DNA from: Pyramidobacter piscolens W5455
Lineage (GTDB): Bacteria; Synergistota; Synergistia; Synergistales; Dethiosulfovibrionaceae
Direction of reading: 5' to 3'
DNA length: 64,000 nucleotides
NCBI RefSeq assembly: GCF_000177335.1
Contig: NZ_ADFP01000086.1
Coordinates: 1-64,000, forward strand
A model generated the notes under the pieces. The model had not been told where the DNA came from, searched no databases, and worked only from the letters and a program-made list of their open reading frames with translations. Numbering within the stretch: the first letter of the stretch is position 1; every line of letters begins with the position of its first letter. Made by a program: the position numbers and the translations under genes. Below are positions 1 through 8,280 of the stretch, in pieces.

Positions 1-214
1 GCACGGAGGCGCCGCCGGCGGCGATCATCGTCACCGCGTAGGCCAGCCACATCGGCTGCGCGTTCAGCGCCGCGGCCGCCGTCGCCACGGCCCCCAGCGA
101 ACCGACCATGGCCACGTCGACGATATTCACCAGCGTGAACATCACGTTTTCGAAAACAGCCGGCAGCGCCAGACGGATCACCCGCCTCAACGTGCCCCGA
201 CGTTTTTCTTCCAT
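1..214 (-). CDS. MATE-family efflux transporter, N-terminal fragment
   Basis: Partial gene, cut by the left window edge; only the first 71 codons are present. The ATG at 214 opens a basic N-terminus (MEEKRRGTLRRVIRLALPAV) followed by a hydrophobic segment with the sequence FTLVNIVDVAMVGSLG. That segment is typical of the first helix of MATE multidrug and toxic-compound exporters, where a D and G-rich stretch follows a conserved asparagine. A GAGGG ribosome site lies just upstream. MATE pumps use Na+ or H+ gradients to expel cationic compounds across the inner membrane. The substrate cannot be told from this fragment, and a related polysaccharide-flippase fold is the main alternative. Confidence 0.75.
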   Translation of the reverse strand, partial: MEEKRRGTLRRVIRLALPAVFENVMFTLVNIVDVAMVGSLGAVATAAAALNAQPMWLAYAVTMIAAGGASV

Positions 215-331
215 GCCCTCCCCGTCCCTTCGCGCTCACTTTACCAGCTTTGCGGCGTTTTTGCAAAAAGAAAAATGAAAGGCACTTTTTAATAAAACAG
301 ATACGGCGAGCCGCGTTCCACGCGGGGCGCA

Positions 332-389
332 CGATACGAAAAAAGCCGGCGGTCGCTCCGATCGCCGGCTTTTTTCGTATCGTTTTTTT
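332..389. terminator. bidirectional intrinsic terminator
   Basis: A 20-bp perfect inverted repeat (332-351 with 363-382) around an 11-nt loop. Its GCCGGC core is flanked by A6 and T6 inside the stem, and T7 follows on the plus side. It lies 12 bp past the stop of the leftward DUF362 gene and would end that transcript. Confidence 0.85.
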
Positions 390-400
390 CGCGGCGGGCT

Positions 401-1543
401 CTATTCGCCTTCGCCTTCTTCGATGTGGATCGTCCTCAGCTCGTAGTCCAACGAGCCCATGCCGATCTTCGCGCCGTGCTCGAACTGGGCGTGCGGCGCG
501 GCGGCCGGATGAAGAAGCTGGAACTTGTCGTCGCCTTCGTGGAAATGATGTTCTTCCACAGCCGACCCCGAAGCGGCCATGACCATGTCGTAGCAGGCTT
601 TGTCAAGCGCCACGGGATCGGTGCTGGCGGCGATGCCGATGTTGGGGACGATGGGAGTGTCGCTCCAGCCGCAGCAGTCGCACAGCGGCGTGATGTCCAT
701 CATGACGTTGATGAACAGCGGGCGTGTTTTGTCTTTGATCGCGCCCCAGGCGTACTCGGCCATGCGGCAGTTGAAGCTCGACTTGTCCTCGTCGGCCGTC
801 CAGATCATGCCGACGGCCTGGGTGGGACAGACGGTCATGCACTCGCAGCATCCCAAACACGGTTCGGCGTGGATATGCGACGTCGTTTTGCCGGCGGCGT
901 CCTTCTCCATCGTGATGGCGTGCCCGGGGCAGTTGCGGAAGCAGCGTCCGCAGCCGATGCACTTTTCCTCGTCGACTTCGAGATGGACGGCGTGCTGGGC
1001 CTTTTTGCCGCGGGCCGGCGCGCAGCCCATGGCGAGGTTCTTGATCGTGCCGCCGTAGCCGGCCGCCACATGTCCCTTGAAGTGCGAGACGACGATGAGC
1101 GCGTCGGCTTCGGCGACGGCGGACGAGACTTCGACCTTTTGGAAGTACTGGCCGTCGATCTCCACCTCGCGGAAATCGTTGCTCTTCAGGCCGTCGGCGA
1201 TGATCAGCGGCGCTCCGGTGACTTCGTAGCCGAAGCCGTTCTCGATGGCGGTGATCAGGTGATCGACGGAATTCTTGCGGCTGCCCACGTAGAGCGTGTT
1301 GCTGTCGACGAGAAACGGCTTGCCGCCGCACTTCTTGACCTCGTCCACGACGGCGCGGATAAAGATGGGGCGCAGATAGGTGTCGTTGCCTTTCTCGCCA
1401 AAGTGCAACTTTACGGCCGTGAGCGCGTCCTTGGCGACGGTCTTTTTGAAATCCACGGCCTCGACGGCCTTTTTCAGCACGTCCACCTTGCTGACGCCGG
1501 ACGTAAAGGGCGCGAACCAGACGATCGACTTTTTATTTCCCAT
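401..1543 (-). CDS. DUF362 domain protein with two 4Fe-4S clusters
   Basis: A 380-aa cytoplasmic protein. The first two thirds form a DUF362 domain (HFGEKGN and HFKGHVAAGYGGTIKN motifs). It is followed by a bacterial-type double ferredoxin module with CIGCGRCFRNCP near residue 195 and CLGCCECMTVCP near 229, enough for two [4Fe-4S] clusters. DUF362 ferredoxins are common in strict anaerobes and are thought to serve electron transfer, but their partner is unknown. A longer reading from 1573 is open. The ATG at 1543 is preferred because an AGGGGGGAT ribosome site sits directly before it. It stands alone, between a MATE gene and a divergent channel gene, so context does not identify its redox partner. 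Confidence 0.85.
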   Translation of the reverse strand: MGNKKSIVWFAPFTSGVSKVDVLKKAVEAVDFKKTVAKDALTAVKLHFGEKGNDTYLRPIFIRAVVDEVKKCGGKPFLVDSNTLYVGSRKNSVDHLITAIENGFGYEVTGAPLIIADGLKSNDFREVEIDGQYFQKVEVSSAVAEADALIVVSHFKGHVAAGYGGTIKNLAMGCAPARGKKAQHAVHLEVDEEKCIGCGRCFRNCPGHAITMEKDAAGKTTSHIHAEPCLGCCECMTVCPTQAVGMIWTADEDKSSFNCRMAEYAWGAIKDKTRPLFINVMMDITPLCDCCGWSDTPIVPNIGIAASTDPVALDKACYDMVMAASGSAVEEHHFHEGDDKFQLLHPAAAPHAQFEHGAKIGMGSLDYELRTIHIEEGEGE

Positions 1544-1676
1544 TGTGAAAATCCCCCCTGCGAATTTTTTCACCGGAACGGCTCCCCCCGGAACCTCCCG
1601 CGGCTGTTCGACGAAAGTTTACCACATGAAGCGAACTCCAAGTCAAGCGGGCACTTAAAATAGGCGATTTTACCGA

Positions 1677-1706
1677 TTCGCATTCTCGGACATATTGGCT
1701 TATAAT
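1677..1706 (+). promoter_or_regulatory. candidate promoter for the MscS-like gene
   Basis: A perfect TATAAT at 1701-1706 lies 40 bp before the start codon. The best -35 match is TTCGCA (1677-1682) with an 18-bp spacer, so the -35 box is weak. Confidence 0.4.
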
Positions 1707-1745
1707 TTCTCAATGAGACCTATCAGGATTCAAGGAGTGTTGCCG

Positions 1746-4052
1746 ATGAAAAAAATCTTCCCGTTCGCCGCCGCGCTTTTGTTCGCGTGCGCTTTCGTCC
1801 GGCCGGCCGGAGCCGTCGACGCGCTGTCGGTCGTCACCGGCGGCGCGGAGCCCGCCGAAGGGGCGGCGTCCGCCGACCAGACCGCCGCCAAAGACGAAAT
1901 CCCCCAGCCCTACGTCCCTTCCGCCGCCGATGCGGAAGCCTGCAACAAGCGCCTCGCCGAGGTCGAACGGCTTTTCGCCGAATGGGAACACCTCACCACC
2001 GACGAAGCCGCCGCCCGTTTCGGCGTCACCGCCGAAGACGTCACCCGCCGCATTGAGACCCTGACGCTGCTCAAAAACGCTTACCCGCGCATCATCAACG
2101 CCATCAGCCGCAAAAAGCAGGACGACGCCGATCTGGCCCGACAGAAGGGCGACACCAGTTCGCCCGAACTGTCGCTGAACGACAAACCGCCTTACAAGCT
2201 CAGCTACTACGATTCCTACATCGGCAACCTCGACGATATCCGCAAACAAATCGACGACGCCAAAGAAAGTCTGGCGCGTTTCGACTCGTACGCCGCGGCC
2301 TCGCAAAAGCTCGTCGAGGAGCGCGAAGCGTCGTGGCGTCTTGCCCGCGACAACTACCAGAAAGACCAGAATCAGAAAACTTCCTGGCAGCTTCAGGGCG
2401 CCGCGTATCTGCTGGAAAGCGCCCGGACCCAGCTGATTCTCGACGGTTTCGAAAAAGAACGCGCCGCTACCGCCCTCGCGAAATACGAGCTGCAGTATCA
2501 GCGCCGCGGCTATCTGCAAAAATATATCCGCGAGAACCTCGACCTGAGCGCGGAGGGTTTCGCCGCCCAGATCGCCGCGCTGAACGCCGAGATCAAAAAG
2601 CTGGAAGACTCGCGTCCGGCCTTGAACCGCCAGCTCAAACAGGCGGAAGCCGCCGCCGAGACCGCCGAGATGAGATACGCCGCCGTCGCCGACGACAAAG
2701 ACAAAGGCGCCGCCCAACTGGAAATGAGCTATCGCACCGCCGAGCGCGACCGCTACCGCCTGCAGCTCGAACAGCTTCAGGAGACGCTGGTGCTCTACGC
2801 CGAGCGCAAGCGCCTGTGGACTCTGCGCTACGACCTGGGCCGTGGCGCCGTCGACGAAACGACCATTCCCGCCGTCGTCAAAAACATGAACGCCGAAATC
2901 AAAACCCTCGAAAACAACCTGCTCGACGTACAGAAGGATCTGCTCTCGCTGCAGAGCCGCCAGTCCGCTATCAGCAAGATGCTCGACAGCGAAATGACCG
3001 AGGCCAAATATCTGCCGGGGCTGAAAAAATACAGCTCCGCCGTGCAGGCCTCTATCGACAGCTGCCTCAGTTACACCGCCGCCGTCATCTCGCTGTCCGC
3101 GCAGGAACGCGCTTTCGTCGGCGAACTGCAGGAGACCTACAAGACCGTGTCCACCTTCGACAAGATCCACGCCTTCTGGAAAACGCACGCCGCCACGCTG
3201 CTGAACACCGAACTGTGGCAGAGCGGCGGCTACGCCGTGCGCCTCAAGGAATTTCTGATCGCGCTCGCCATCATCGTCTTCGGCACGTGGGGGGCCCGCA
3301 AACTGGTGCACATGTTCTCGTGGGTCGTGGGCAAATATTTCAAGTTCGACGAGACCAGCCGCCGCACCTTCGACCGTTTCGTGTTCTACCTCGCCGGCAT
3401 CGCCATCTTCCTGACGGCGCTGCACATCGTCGGCATCCCGCTGACGGCCTTCGCGTTCCTCGGCGGCGCCGTCGCCATCGCCATCGGTTTCGGCGCTCAG
3501 AACATGTTCAAGAACCTCATGGGCGGCATCCTGCTGACGCTCAACCGCCCCTTCCGCATCGGCGACGTCATCGAAGTGGCCGGCGTCTCCGGCACCGTCA
3601 CCGACCTGGGCGTGCGCTCCACACTGATCCGCACGTTCGACGAAAAGGAAGTCGTCGTCCCCAACAGCCAGCTGCTCGACAACCAGCTCATCAACTGGAG
3701 CCTGTCCGACGCGCTGCTGCGGGTCAGCGTCGATTTCGGCGTCGAGTACGGCACGCCGGCGAAGAAAGTCAAGGACGTGGTCCTGCGCATCGCCGACGCC
3801 AACCCCAAGATCCTCAAGAATCCCGCTCCGTGGGTCTATTTCGCCGATTTCGGCGACAGTGAGCTCAACTTCTCGCTTTACTTCTGGGTCAACCAGAAGA
3901 TCGCCAGCGGCATGAAAGTCAGCAGCGAACTCCGCGAGGCCATCCAGGAAGTCTTCGCGCAGGAAGGGTTGCGCATGGCCTACCCGCACATGGACGTGAG
4001 CATTTCCAGCGCCGGCGAAAAACAGCGAACATTACAGTCGCAGAATCTTTAA
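1746..4052 (+). CDS. large MscS-family mechanosensitive channel (MscK/YbiO-like)
   Basis: A 768-aa inner-membrane channel. The start at 1746 is set by AAGGAG 8 bp upstream and gives a clean signal peptide (MKKIFPFAAALLFACAF... ending at AGA). A long charged, heptad-rich segment (about residues 60-480) should be periplasmic coiled coil. Membrane helices follow, and then the MscS pore and beta domain: the pore-lining helix GGAVAIAIGFGAQNMFKNL, then RPFRIGDVIEV, VPNSQLLDNQLINWS and a mixed C-terminal domain. Such channels open when membrane tension rises and protect against hypo-osmotic shock. The large N-terminal extension resembles MscK or MscM types rather than the short MscS. It is monocistronic, with its own promoter and a strong terminator. 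Confidence 0.9.
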   Translation: MKKIFPFAAALLFACAFVRPAGAVDALSVVTGGAEPAEGAASADQTAAKDEIPQPYVPSAADAEACNKRLAEVERLFAEWEHLTTDEAAARFGVTAEDVTRRIETLTLLKNAYPRIINAISRKKQDDADLARQKGDTSSPELSLNDKPPYKLSYYDSYIGNLDDIRKQIDDAKESLARFDSYAAASQKLVEEREASWRLARDNYQKDQNQKTSWQLQGAAYLLESARTQLILDGFEKERAATALAKYELQYQRRGYLQKYIRENLDLSAEGFAAQIAALNAEIKKLEDSRPALNRQLKQAEAAAETAEMRYAAVADDKDKGAAQLEMSYRTAERDRYRLQLEQLQETLVLYAERKRLWTLRYDLGRGAVDETTIPAVVKNMNAEIKTLENNLLDVQKDLLSLQSRQSAISKMLDSEMTEAKYLPGLKKYSSAVQASIDSCLSYTAAVISLSAQERAFVGELQETYKTVSTFDKIHAFWKTHAATLLNTELWQSGGYAVRLKEFLIALAIIVFGTWGARKLVHMFSWVVGKYFKFDETSRRTFDRFVFYLAGIAIFLTALHIVGIPLTAFAFLGGAVAIAIGFGAQNMFKNLMGGILLTLNRPFRIGDVIEVAGVSGTVTDLGVRSTLIRTFDEKEVVVPNSQLLDNQLINWSLSDALLRVSVDFGVEYGTPAKKVKDVVLRIADANPKILKNPAPWVYFADFGDSELNFSLYFWVNQKIASGMKVSSELREAIQEVFAQEGLRMAYPHMDVSISSAGEKQRTLQSQNL

Positions 4053-4056
4053 CACA

Positions 4057-4105
4057 AAAATGCAGACAGTCCATCAGAGCCCCGGGACTGTCTGCATTTT
4101 TATAT
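4057..4105 (+). terminator. intrinsic terminator of the MscS-like gene
   Basis: A 16-bp perfect stem (4057-4072 with 4085-4100) with AAAA at its foot and TTTTTATAT after it, only 5 bp past the stop codon. The A-run also lets it work leftward. Confidence 0.9.
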
Positions 4106-4106
4106 C

Positions 4107-4266
4107 ATGCTATTTCTTAATTGAAAGGCTGACTCTTGCGGCACTCCGAGGGAGAGCCGCAAAGCGAGTTGCGCAGACCGCGGAGCGGTCCAGTATGTTC
4201 GAGCGGCTGGACTCCCCCGGAGCGCCCCGCGAGCTCTGTTGATTCTTTATTATCAAGAAATGGCAT
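4107..4266 (-). repeat. MITE-like palindromic element, copy A (inverted)
   Basis: A 160-bp element bounded by the terminal inverted repeat ATGCTATTTCTTAAT (4107-) and the complement of ATGCCATTTCTTGAT (ending 4266). Read on the minus strand it aligns along its length with copies B (29117), C (32182) and D (36207): the same termini, a GC-rich internal palindrome, and the shared block TCCCTCG-GC. It carries no gene. It sits between the MscS terminator and the end of the tetR-like gene. Confidence 0.8.
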
Positions 4267-4307
4267 CACAAGCAGGGGTGTGTCCGTTCATGCCTGCCTT
4301 ATTTTCC

Positions 4308-4895
4308 TTATCCATTATCCCCGCCGCTCGAGCTTTTCGGCGACGGTTCAGATTCATTCGCTCCTTCCGAAGCGGCGCGCGGCGAAAAAAACACGTCCAG
4401 CACCGACGTGAAGGAACGAATATCAGAGTTCATGCCATCGTGCAACCAGTACATAAAAAATCCCATCAATACATGCTCATAGAATGAAACCAGCGTTGTG
4501 CGATCCTTTTCATAAAAGGGATGGTTCTGCTGCTTTTCCCGTACGAATCGCGCGGCACCGTGCTTCACAAACGTCTCAATATCCCGCATCAGGATCGTCT
4601 TGTAGACCGAGTGAAAAATCCGCAGAATCTCTCTGCGATGGGCCAAACAATTGCTCACCAGCGACGCCACGCTGTCGTACAGGCCGTTTAGTTCGCGGTC
4701 CTCGCCGACAGGCGCCAGCCATTCCTTCAGTACCGCTTCCATCAGCGATTGAATGCTGTCGTAGTAATAATAAAAGGTGTTGCGGCTGATCTCGCAGCGA
4801 TCGGTAATGTTCTTCACCGTAAGCTTGCCGTAATTGGTCTCCTTAAGGATCTGCACGAACGTATCGTGAATCGCTTTCTCTGTGTAATTAATCAT
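4308..4895 (-). CDS. TetR/AcrR-family transcriptional regulator
   Basis: A 195-aa DNA-binding repressor. Residues about 1-60 form the TetR helix-turn-helix: TEKAIHDTFVQILKE, then LTVKNITDRCEISRNTFYYY, then DSIQSLMEAV. The C-terminal helical ligand and dimer domain is generic, so no ligand can be named. An open frame extends upstream to 5210, but the ATG at 4895 follows a GGAGGT ribosome site and begins exactly where TetR homology begins. The C-terminus is polar and serine-rich (ASEGANESEPSPKSSSGGD). No obvious target operon adjoins it; the downstream side is MITE copy A and the upstream side is 250 bp of non-coding DNA. Confidence 0.85.
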   Translation of the reverse strand: MINYTEKAIHDTFVQILKETNYGKLTVKNITDRCEISRNTFYYYYDSIQSLMEAVLKEWLAPVGEDRELNGLYDSVASLVSNCLAHRREILRIFHSVYKTILMRDIETFVKHGAARFVREKQQNHPFYEKDRTTLVSFYEHVLMGFFMYWLHDGMNSDIRSFTSVLDVFFSPRAASEGANESEPSPKSSSGGDNG

Positions 4896-5002
4896 GGCTG
4901 CACCTCCGCTCACTTGCCATGAGCAGTCTCCGCTGCCCCGTTTCGAAGCGCTCAGTAGCGGCTCTCTCTCCCTGCAGAAGGTCTTGTACCGTGGCACGAA
5001 CT

Positions 5003-5017
5003 CAATAAAATCTATTG
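5003..5017. promoter_or_regulatory. candidate TetR operator dyad
   Basis: CAATA-N5-TATTG lies about 110 bp upstream of the tetR-like start. It overlaps a possible leftward -10 (TACAAT on the minus strand, 5020-5015). Autoregulation is inferred only from position. Confidence 0.25.
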
Positions 5018-5148
5018 TACTGTCTGAAGACCGGTTTATGTCATCCGTAAAAACTACAGTTAACTTTTTTCGGAACTCTCCACGAAATTCGCTCGCTCTT
5101 TCCTGATAAAAAACGATCCCTGAAAATATTTCCTGCTTTCCGTGGAAC

Positions 5149-5181
5149 AAAGAAGGCGGCCCGTTTCGGGCCGCCTTCTTT
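5149..5181 (-). terminator. intrinsic terminator of the SLH porin gene
   Basis: A 15-bp perfect stem (5149-5163 with 5167-5181) closed by a 3-nt loop, with the core GGCGGCCCG. It lies 54 bp past the stop of the leftward porin gene. Confidence 0.8.
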
Positions 5182-5234
5182 CCTTTACCGCATTCCGCCT
5201 CGCGGAACACAGTAAGAAAGCTCGTTGATTCAGT

Positions 5235-6671
5235 TTAGAAGTTCAGGAATGTGCGGAAACGGACCAGATTGTTATCGTACGTCGGATCAACCGTAGTGCC
5301 GTTCATGCGGCCGTCGAAATCGGTGTAGTCAAGATAGAAGGCCAGGTTCGGGCTGTACTGATAACCAACGCCGACGGTCCACTCCTTGGCGTCTCCGTAG
5401 TCGTCCATATCGTACTTTCCATAACGCTCGTACGTGCTGAATTTCGCGCCCCACATCTGGACAGCGGAAACCTTCCAGACTTCAAGATCTTCGGCGATGG
5501 GCGAAGAGCCGCTGATTTTGTTGATGTCGAAATTGGTGTTCAGCGTGAAGGGAGCGGCGCCGTTCTGATAGATCCAGCCCTTGTCATACTGCATGTACTC
5601 GGCGCGCAGGTCGGTGAATTTCAGCACGTCCTGGCTGACGTCGAGGATGACCTTCCAGGCCTTGGGATCATCGTCAACAGCGTCGTCGATATCTTCCATG
5701 AAGTAAGCGCCGCTGAGCTTCAGTCCCTGGCCGAAGTTGAAACCGAGTCCGAACCAATAAGCATCCATATTCAGGTCCTTGGCGTCCCCCGTGCCGTCGC
5801 CGTTGAACCAATAGCCGTTGGCGCTGACGAAGAAACGTTCGCTCTCGTACTTCAGGCGGGCTCCGTAAACTTCGTCGCCGACGTTGTCGGTGTAAACGCC
5901 CTTATCGCCCGCTCCGACGTTGCTGGCGGCAAAGCCCTCGACGGTGAGGCCGCCACGGTTGTACTTCAGATCGGCGCCGCGGATCGTGGTATCGAAGAAG
6001 TTGGATTCGTCATCCCACATCGGCGTGGTCACATGCAGGCCGTCTTCGTTTTCCCAGTCGTTGGCGAAAGCGCCCAGCTTGGCAGTCAGCCCTTCGGCGC
6101 CGAACAGATCCTTGACGGTGACCCAGTAGCGGTCGATCTTATCGTCGTGCCAACGCATTTCAAAGCTCACGCCGTCAGACAGATCCTTGTGCATGAACAG
6201 ACGGGCACGGTTGTACTGGAAGCCGTCGTCCATCACGCCGGAACCGCCGTCGTTATCCCAACCGTGATAGTCGAAGCGCAGCTGCCCCCAGATCCTCAGG
6301 CCGCCGAGGCCCTTCTCAAGCGCGGAGAGGCGGCTGTCGAAGCCGTCCACTTTCACGCCCAGCGCTTCCAGCTCGGGCTGGAACTCCACCACCAGCGCCT
6401 TGAGTTTCTCCAGGTCTTCGCCGCTCAGGCCGCCCGTAGCCATCATGCGCGCCACCATCGTCGCGATCTCGTAGCGGGTCATGGCGCGGTTGCCCTTGAA
6501 CGTGCCGTTCGGATAACCTTCCAGGATGCCCTTCGCGCTCAGCTGCTCCACGGCGTCGTACGCCCAGTGGTTCATCGGCACGTCGCTGAACGGATTCGCG
6601 GCGAACGCGGGCGCGGCTACGGCCGCCAGCGACGCGGCGGCCACTACGGCGAGCATTTTCTTCATACTCAT
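5235..6671 (-). CDS. SLH-domain outer-membrane porin (OmpM/Slp-like)
   Basis: A 478-aa envelope protein. The signal peptide (MSMKKMLAVVAAASLAAVAA, cleaved after AFA) is followed by one S-layer homology domain (FSDVPMNHWAYDAVEQLSAK...GNRAMTRYEIATMVARM), a short coiled coil (about 75-110), and a 16-stranded-looking beta barrel rich in alternating aromatic and Gly/Asp segments. It ends in an aromatic residue (FRTFLNF), as outer-membrane barrels do. In Synergistota, Negativicutes and Deinococcus this architecture tethers the outer membrane to pyruvylated or polyaminated peptidoglycan through the SLH domain while the barrel acts as a general porin. The start at 6671 is set by GGAGGAG 7 bp upstream. 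It is probably abundant, being monocistronic with a strong terminator. Confidence 0.9.
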   Translation of the reverse strand: MSMKKMLAVVAAASLAAVAAPAFAANPFSDVPMNHWAYDAVEQLSAKGILEGYPNGTFKGNRAMTRYEIATMVARMMATGGLSGEDLEKLKALVVEFQPELEALGVKVDGFDSRLSALEKGLGGLRIWGQLRFDYHGWDNDGGSGVMDDGFQYNRARLFMHKDLSDGVSFEMRWHDDKIDRYWVTVKDLFGAEGLTAKLGAFANDWENEDGLHVTTPMWDDESNFFDTTIRGADLKYNRGGLTVEGFAASNVGAGDKGVYTDNVGDEVYGARLKYESERFFVSANGYWFNGDGTGDAKDLNMDAYWFGLGFNFGQGLKLSGAYFMEDIDDAVDDDPKAWKVILDVSQDVLKFTDLRAEYMQYDKGWIYQNGAAPFTLNTNFDINKISGSSPIAEDLEVWKVSAVQMWGAKFSTYERYGKYDMDDYGDAKEWTVGVGYQYSPNLAFYLDYTDFDGRMNGTTVDPTYDNNLVRFRTFLNF

Positions 6672-6903
6672 AAAAAATCTCCTCCTGAAACGAATGATTG
6701 GCGACGCCTTATGGCGTCTCTTCCCGGCCGAGAACGGACCGTCAGGAAAGAGTTCGCAAAAAGCTTTCGGAAGGAGTGGCCTCGTTTCCTCATTCCTCTT
6801 CGCTCTTTTCCGTCTCGTTCCTCCGAGTCTTCCCCGGACCGTGAAACCGTGTTCTCTATCGTGCAGGAAACCATCCTTTTCCATGATTTCCCTGAACGCA
6901 GTC

Positions 6904-7248
6904 CTACTCGCAGCTGGAAGTCTCTTTTCGTTCGAGATATTTCACGTGCTTTTTCAGCATGCGGCGTTCGGCTTTCAAGTTTCTGATGCTGGCCTTCAGA
7001 CAGCGGTTTTCCACTTTCAAGCGTTCCAGCTCGCCCATGGGCGGGCTTTCCTTATGGCTGCGCCCCGTTCCGCGAAGATCGTCGAGACCGCGCTCGCCGT
7101 ATTTGCGGAACTTGCTGACCCAAGAATATACCTGACCATAACTGACGCCGTACTTGCGAATGGCTTGAAGGTAGTCGGCGCCGTGATCAATGCAATAGTT
7201 CACGATCTCCAGTCGCTGCTCTTTGCTCGTCTGTTTTACCCCGCTCAT
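6904..7248 (-). CDS. orphan IS3-type OrfA / helix-turn-helix protein
   Basis: A 114-aa protein with an N-terminal helix-turn-helix (SKEQRLEIVNYCIDHGAD...YGVSYGQVYSWVSKFRKYG) and a C-terminal leucine-zipper-like helix (ERLKVENRCLKASIRNLKAERRMLKKHVKYLE). This is the plan of OrfA of IS3-group elements. The ATG at 7248 follows GAGGAGG. No orfB with an integrase DDE domain follows, and no terminal repeats were found. It is therefore either a relic or a domesticated DNA-binding protein. It lies directly upstream of, and in line with, the porin gene. Confidence 0.7.
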   Translation of the reverse strand: MSGVKQTSKEQRLEIVNYCIDHGADYLQAIRKYGVSYGQVYSWVSKFRKYGERGLDDLRGTGRSHKESPPMGELERLKVENRCLKASIRNLKAERRMLKKHVKYLERKETSSCE

Positions 7249-7681
7249 GGAAATTCCTCCTCGGCTCATCGGGAAAGGCTTGCAAAAGACCGAAAATTTC
7301 TTTCCAGAATCGCTGTGGAATTTCGTCCGACGCGCGGCCTTCGTGCCCGAAAGCCGCACCGGTCCCTCTGCGAACCGGCGCTCAGCCTCGCCGTTCACAA
7401 AACAGAACTCTCAAGGCTTTCTGAAAACATTTTACGAAACCCGCGTCTTTTCTCAATGTCAGTAATTGAAAGTGACCATTTTTTGTTCACTTCTAAAAAG
7501 CTGTATAGAATTTAATGATTTTTAAACGGCGGGAACTGTCCGACCGGGCAAAGGCGTCGCCGCGCGCTTTTTGCGGCACGGGCGCCGGCGCGGCATTTTC
7601 AATGGCGCTTTTCGATTGAAAATCAGCGTCAGGCGCAAGGCCCGGTGCCGTACTCCAAGCTCAAGGGACTCGCTCCGCAGG
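7249..7681. other. non-coding interval with small dyads
   Basis: No supported gene is seen here. AT-rich DNA at 7420-7515 holds an imperfect dyad (AGTGACC...GTTCACT, about 7469-7493) and a possible leftward -10 (TATACA on the minus strand near 7503-7508), which could serve the OrfA-like gene. A 9-bp dyad (ATTTTCAAT 7595-7603 with ATTGAAAAT 7615-7623) follows. Confidence 0.4.
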
Positions 7682-7743
7682 GGACAAAAGAGCGCGGGAT
7701 GCCGACGAATCCTGATTCGTCGGCATCCCGCGCTCTTTTGTCC
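7682..7743 (-). terminator. 30-bp perfect hairpin after the yhcH-like gene
   Basis: Two perfectly complementary 30-nt arms (7682-7711 and 7714-7743) separated by only 2 nt, with AAAAG/CTTTT near the foot. It lies 30 bp past the stop of the leftward yhcH-like gene. It is unusually long for a terminator. Confidence 0.7.
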
Positions 7744-7772
7744 TTCGTTTCGCCACTCCGGATGGTCATACG

Positions 7773-8249
7773 CTACGGCAATTCCCCGTGAGGGATCAGC
7801 GAGCGGTGGATCTTCGCCACGATCTTGCGGATCCGCCGCGGCGTCCCCGGCGCCACGCAGGGACGATGGGCGTCTTCGGGGAAGAAGACGGCGAACATGC
7901 CGCCCGTGCAGTCCAGCACCAGCCCTTCGCCGCGGAAGAACTGGATGTCGCGCTTTTCGTCGTACTCCCCAAGCGGCGTCACCCGGCCCAGCGGCGCGCA
8001 GCCGATCAGTTCGTCTCCGGCGATCGTCATCTGCACGTCCACGAACTCGCGGTGCGCCTCGAAAAGCGCCTGCTCGAGCGGCTTCGTCTCCGGCTCGTCG
8101 ATGGAAAACCACGCCTTGCCGGGGATCAGCTCCGTCCTGCCGGCCGGCAAATCTTTCAGATCGGCGCGGGCCAGCTGGCGCACGGCCCAGGCGAAGACCT
8201 CGCCGAGGCCGCCGTAATTCCCCGCGTCGTCGATATGCGCGTAAATCAT
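7773..8249 (-). CDS. YhcH/YjgK/YiaL-family protein (DUF386)
   Basis: A 158-aa small cytoplasmic beta-barrel protein of the YhcH/YiaL family. Family marks seen are REFVDVQMTIAGDELIGC, the FFRGEGLVLDCTGGMFAVFFPEDAHRP core with its histidine and acidic metal-binding residues, and KIVAKIH near the end. Members are cupin-like and often accompany sialic-acid or uncommon-sugar catabolism; a sugar-isomerase or anomerase role has been proposed but is not general. Here it follows an HD-domain hydrolase by 31 bp on the same strand and is probably co-transcribed. No sugar genes adjoin it, so its substrate is open. Confidence 0.85.
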   Translation of the reverse strand: MIYAHIDDAGNYGGLGEVFAWAVRQLARADLKDLPAGRTELIPGKAWFSIDEPETKPLEQALFEAHREFVDVQMTIAGDELIGCAPLGRVTPLGEYDEKRDIQFFRGEGLVLDCTGGMFAVFFPEDAHRPCVAPGTPRRIRKIVAKIHRSLIPHGELP

Positions 8250-8280
8250 AGACTCCCTCTCCTTCGGATAAAAACGCCGT

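Noticed and set aside
425-1663. 412-codon open frame opposite the DUF362 gene
   Set aside because: It is a shadow of the minus-strand gene: low-complexity composition, no ribosome site, while the minus frame has clear ferredoxin motifs.
1710-3989. 759-codon open frame opposite the MscS-like gene
   Set aside because: High GC keeps the antisense frame open. The sense frame has a signal peptide and MscS motifs; the antisense product is repetitive with no recognisable domain.
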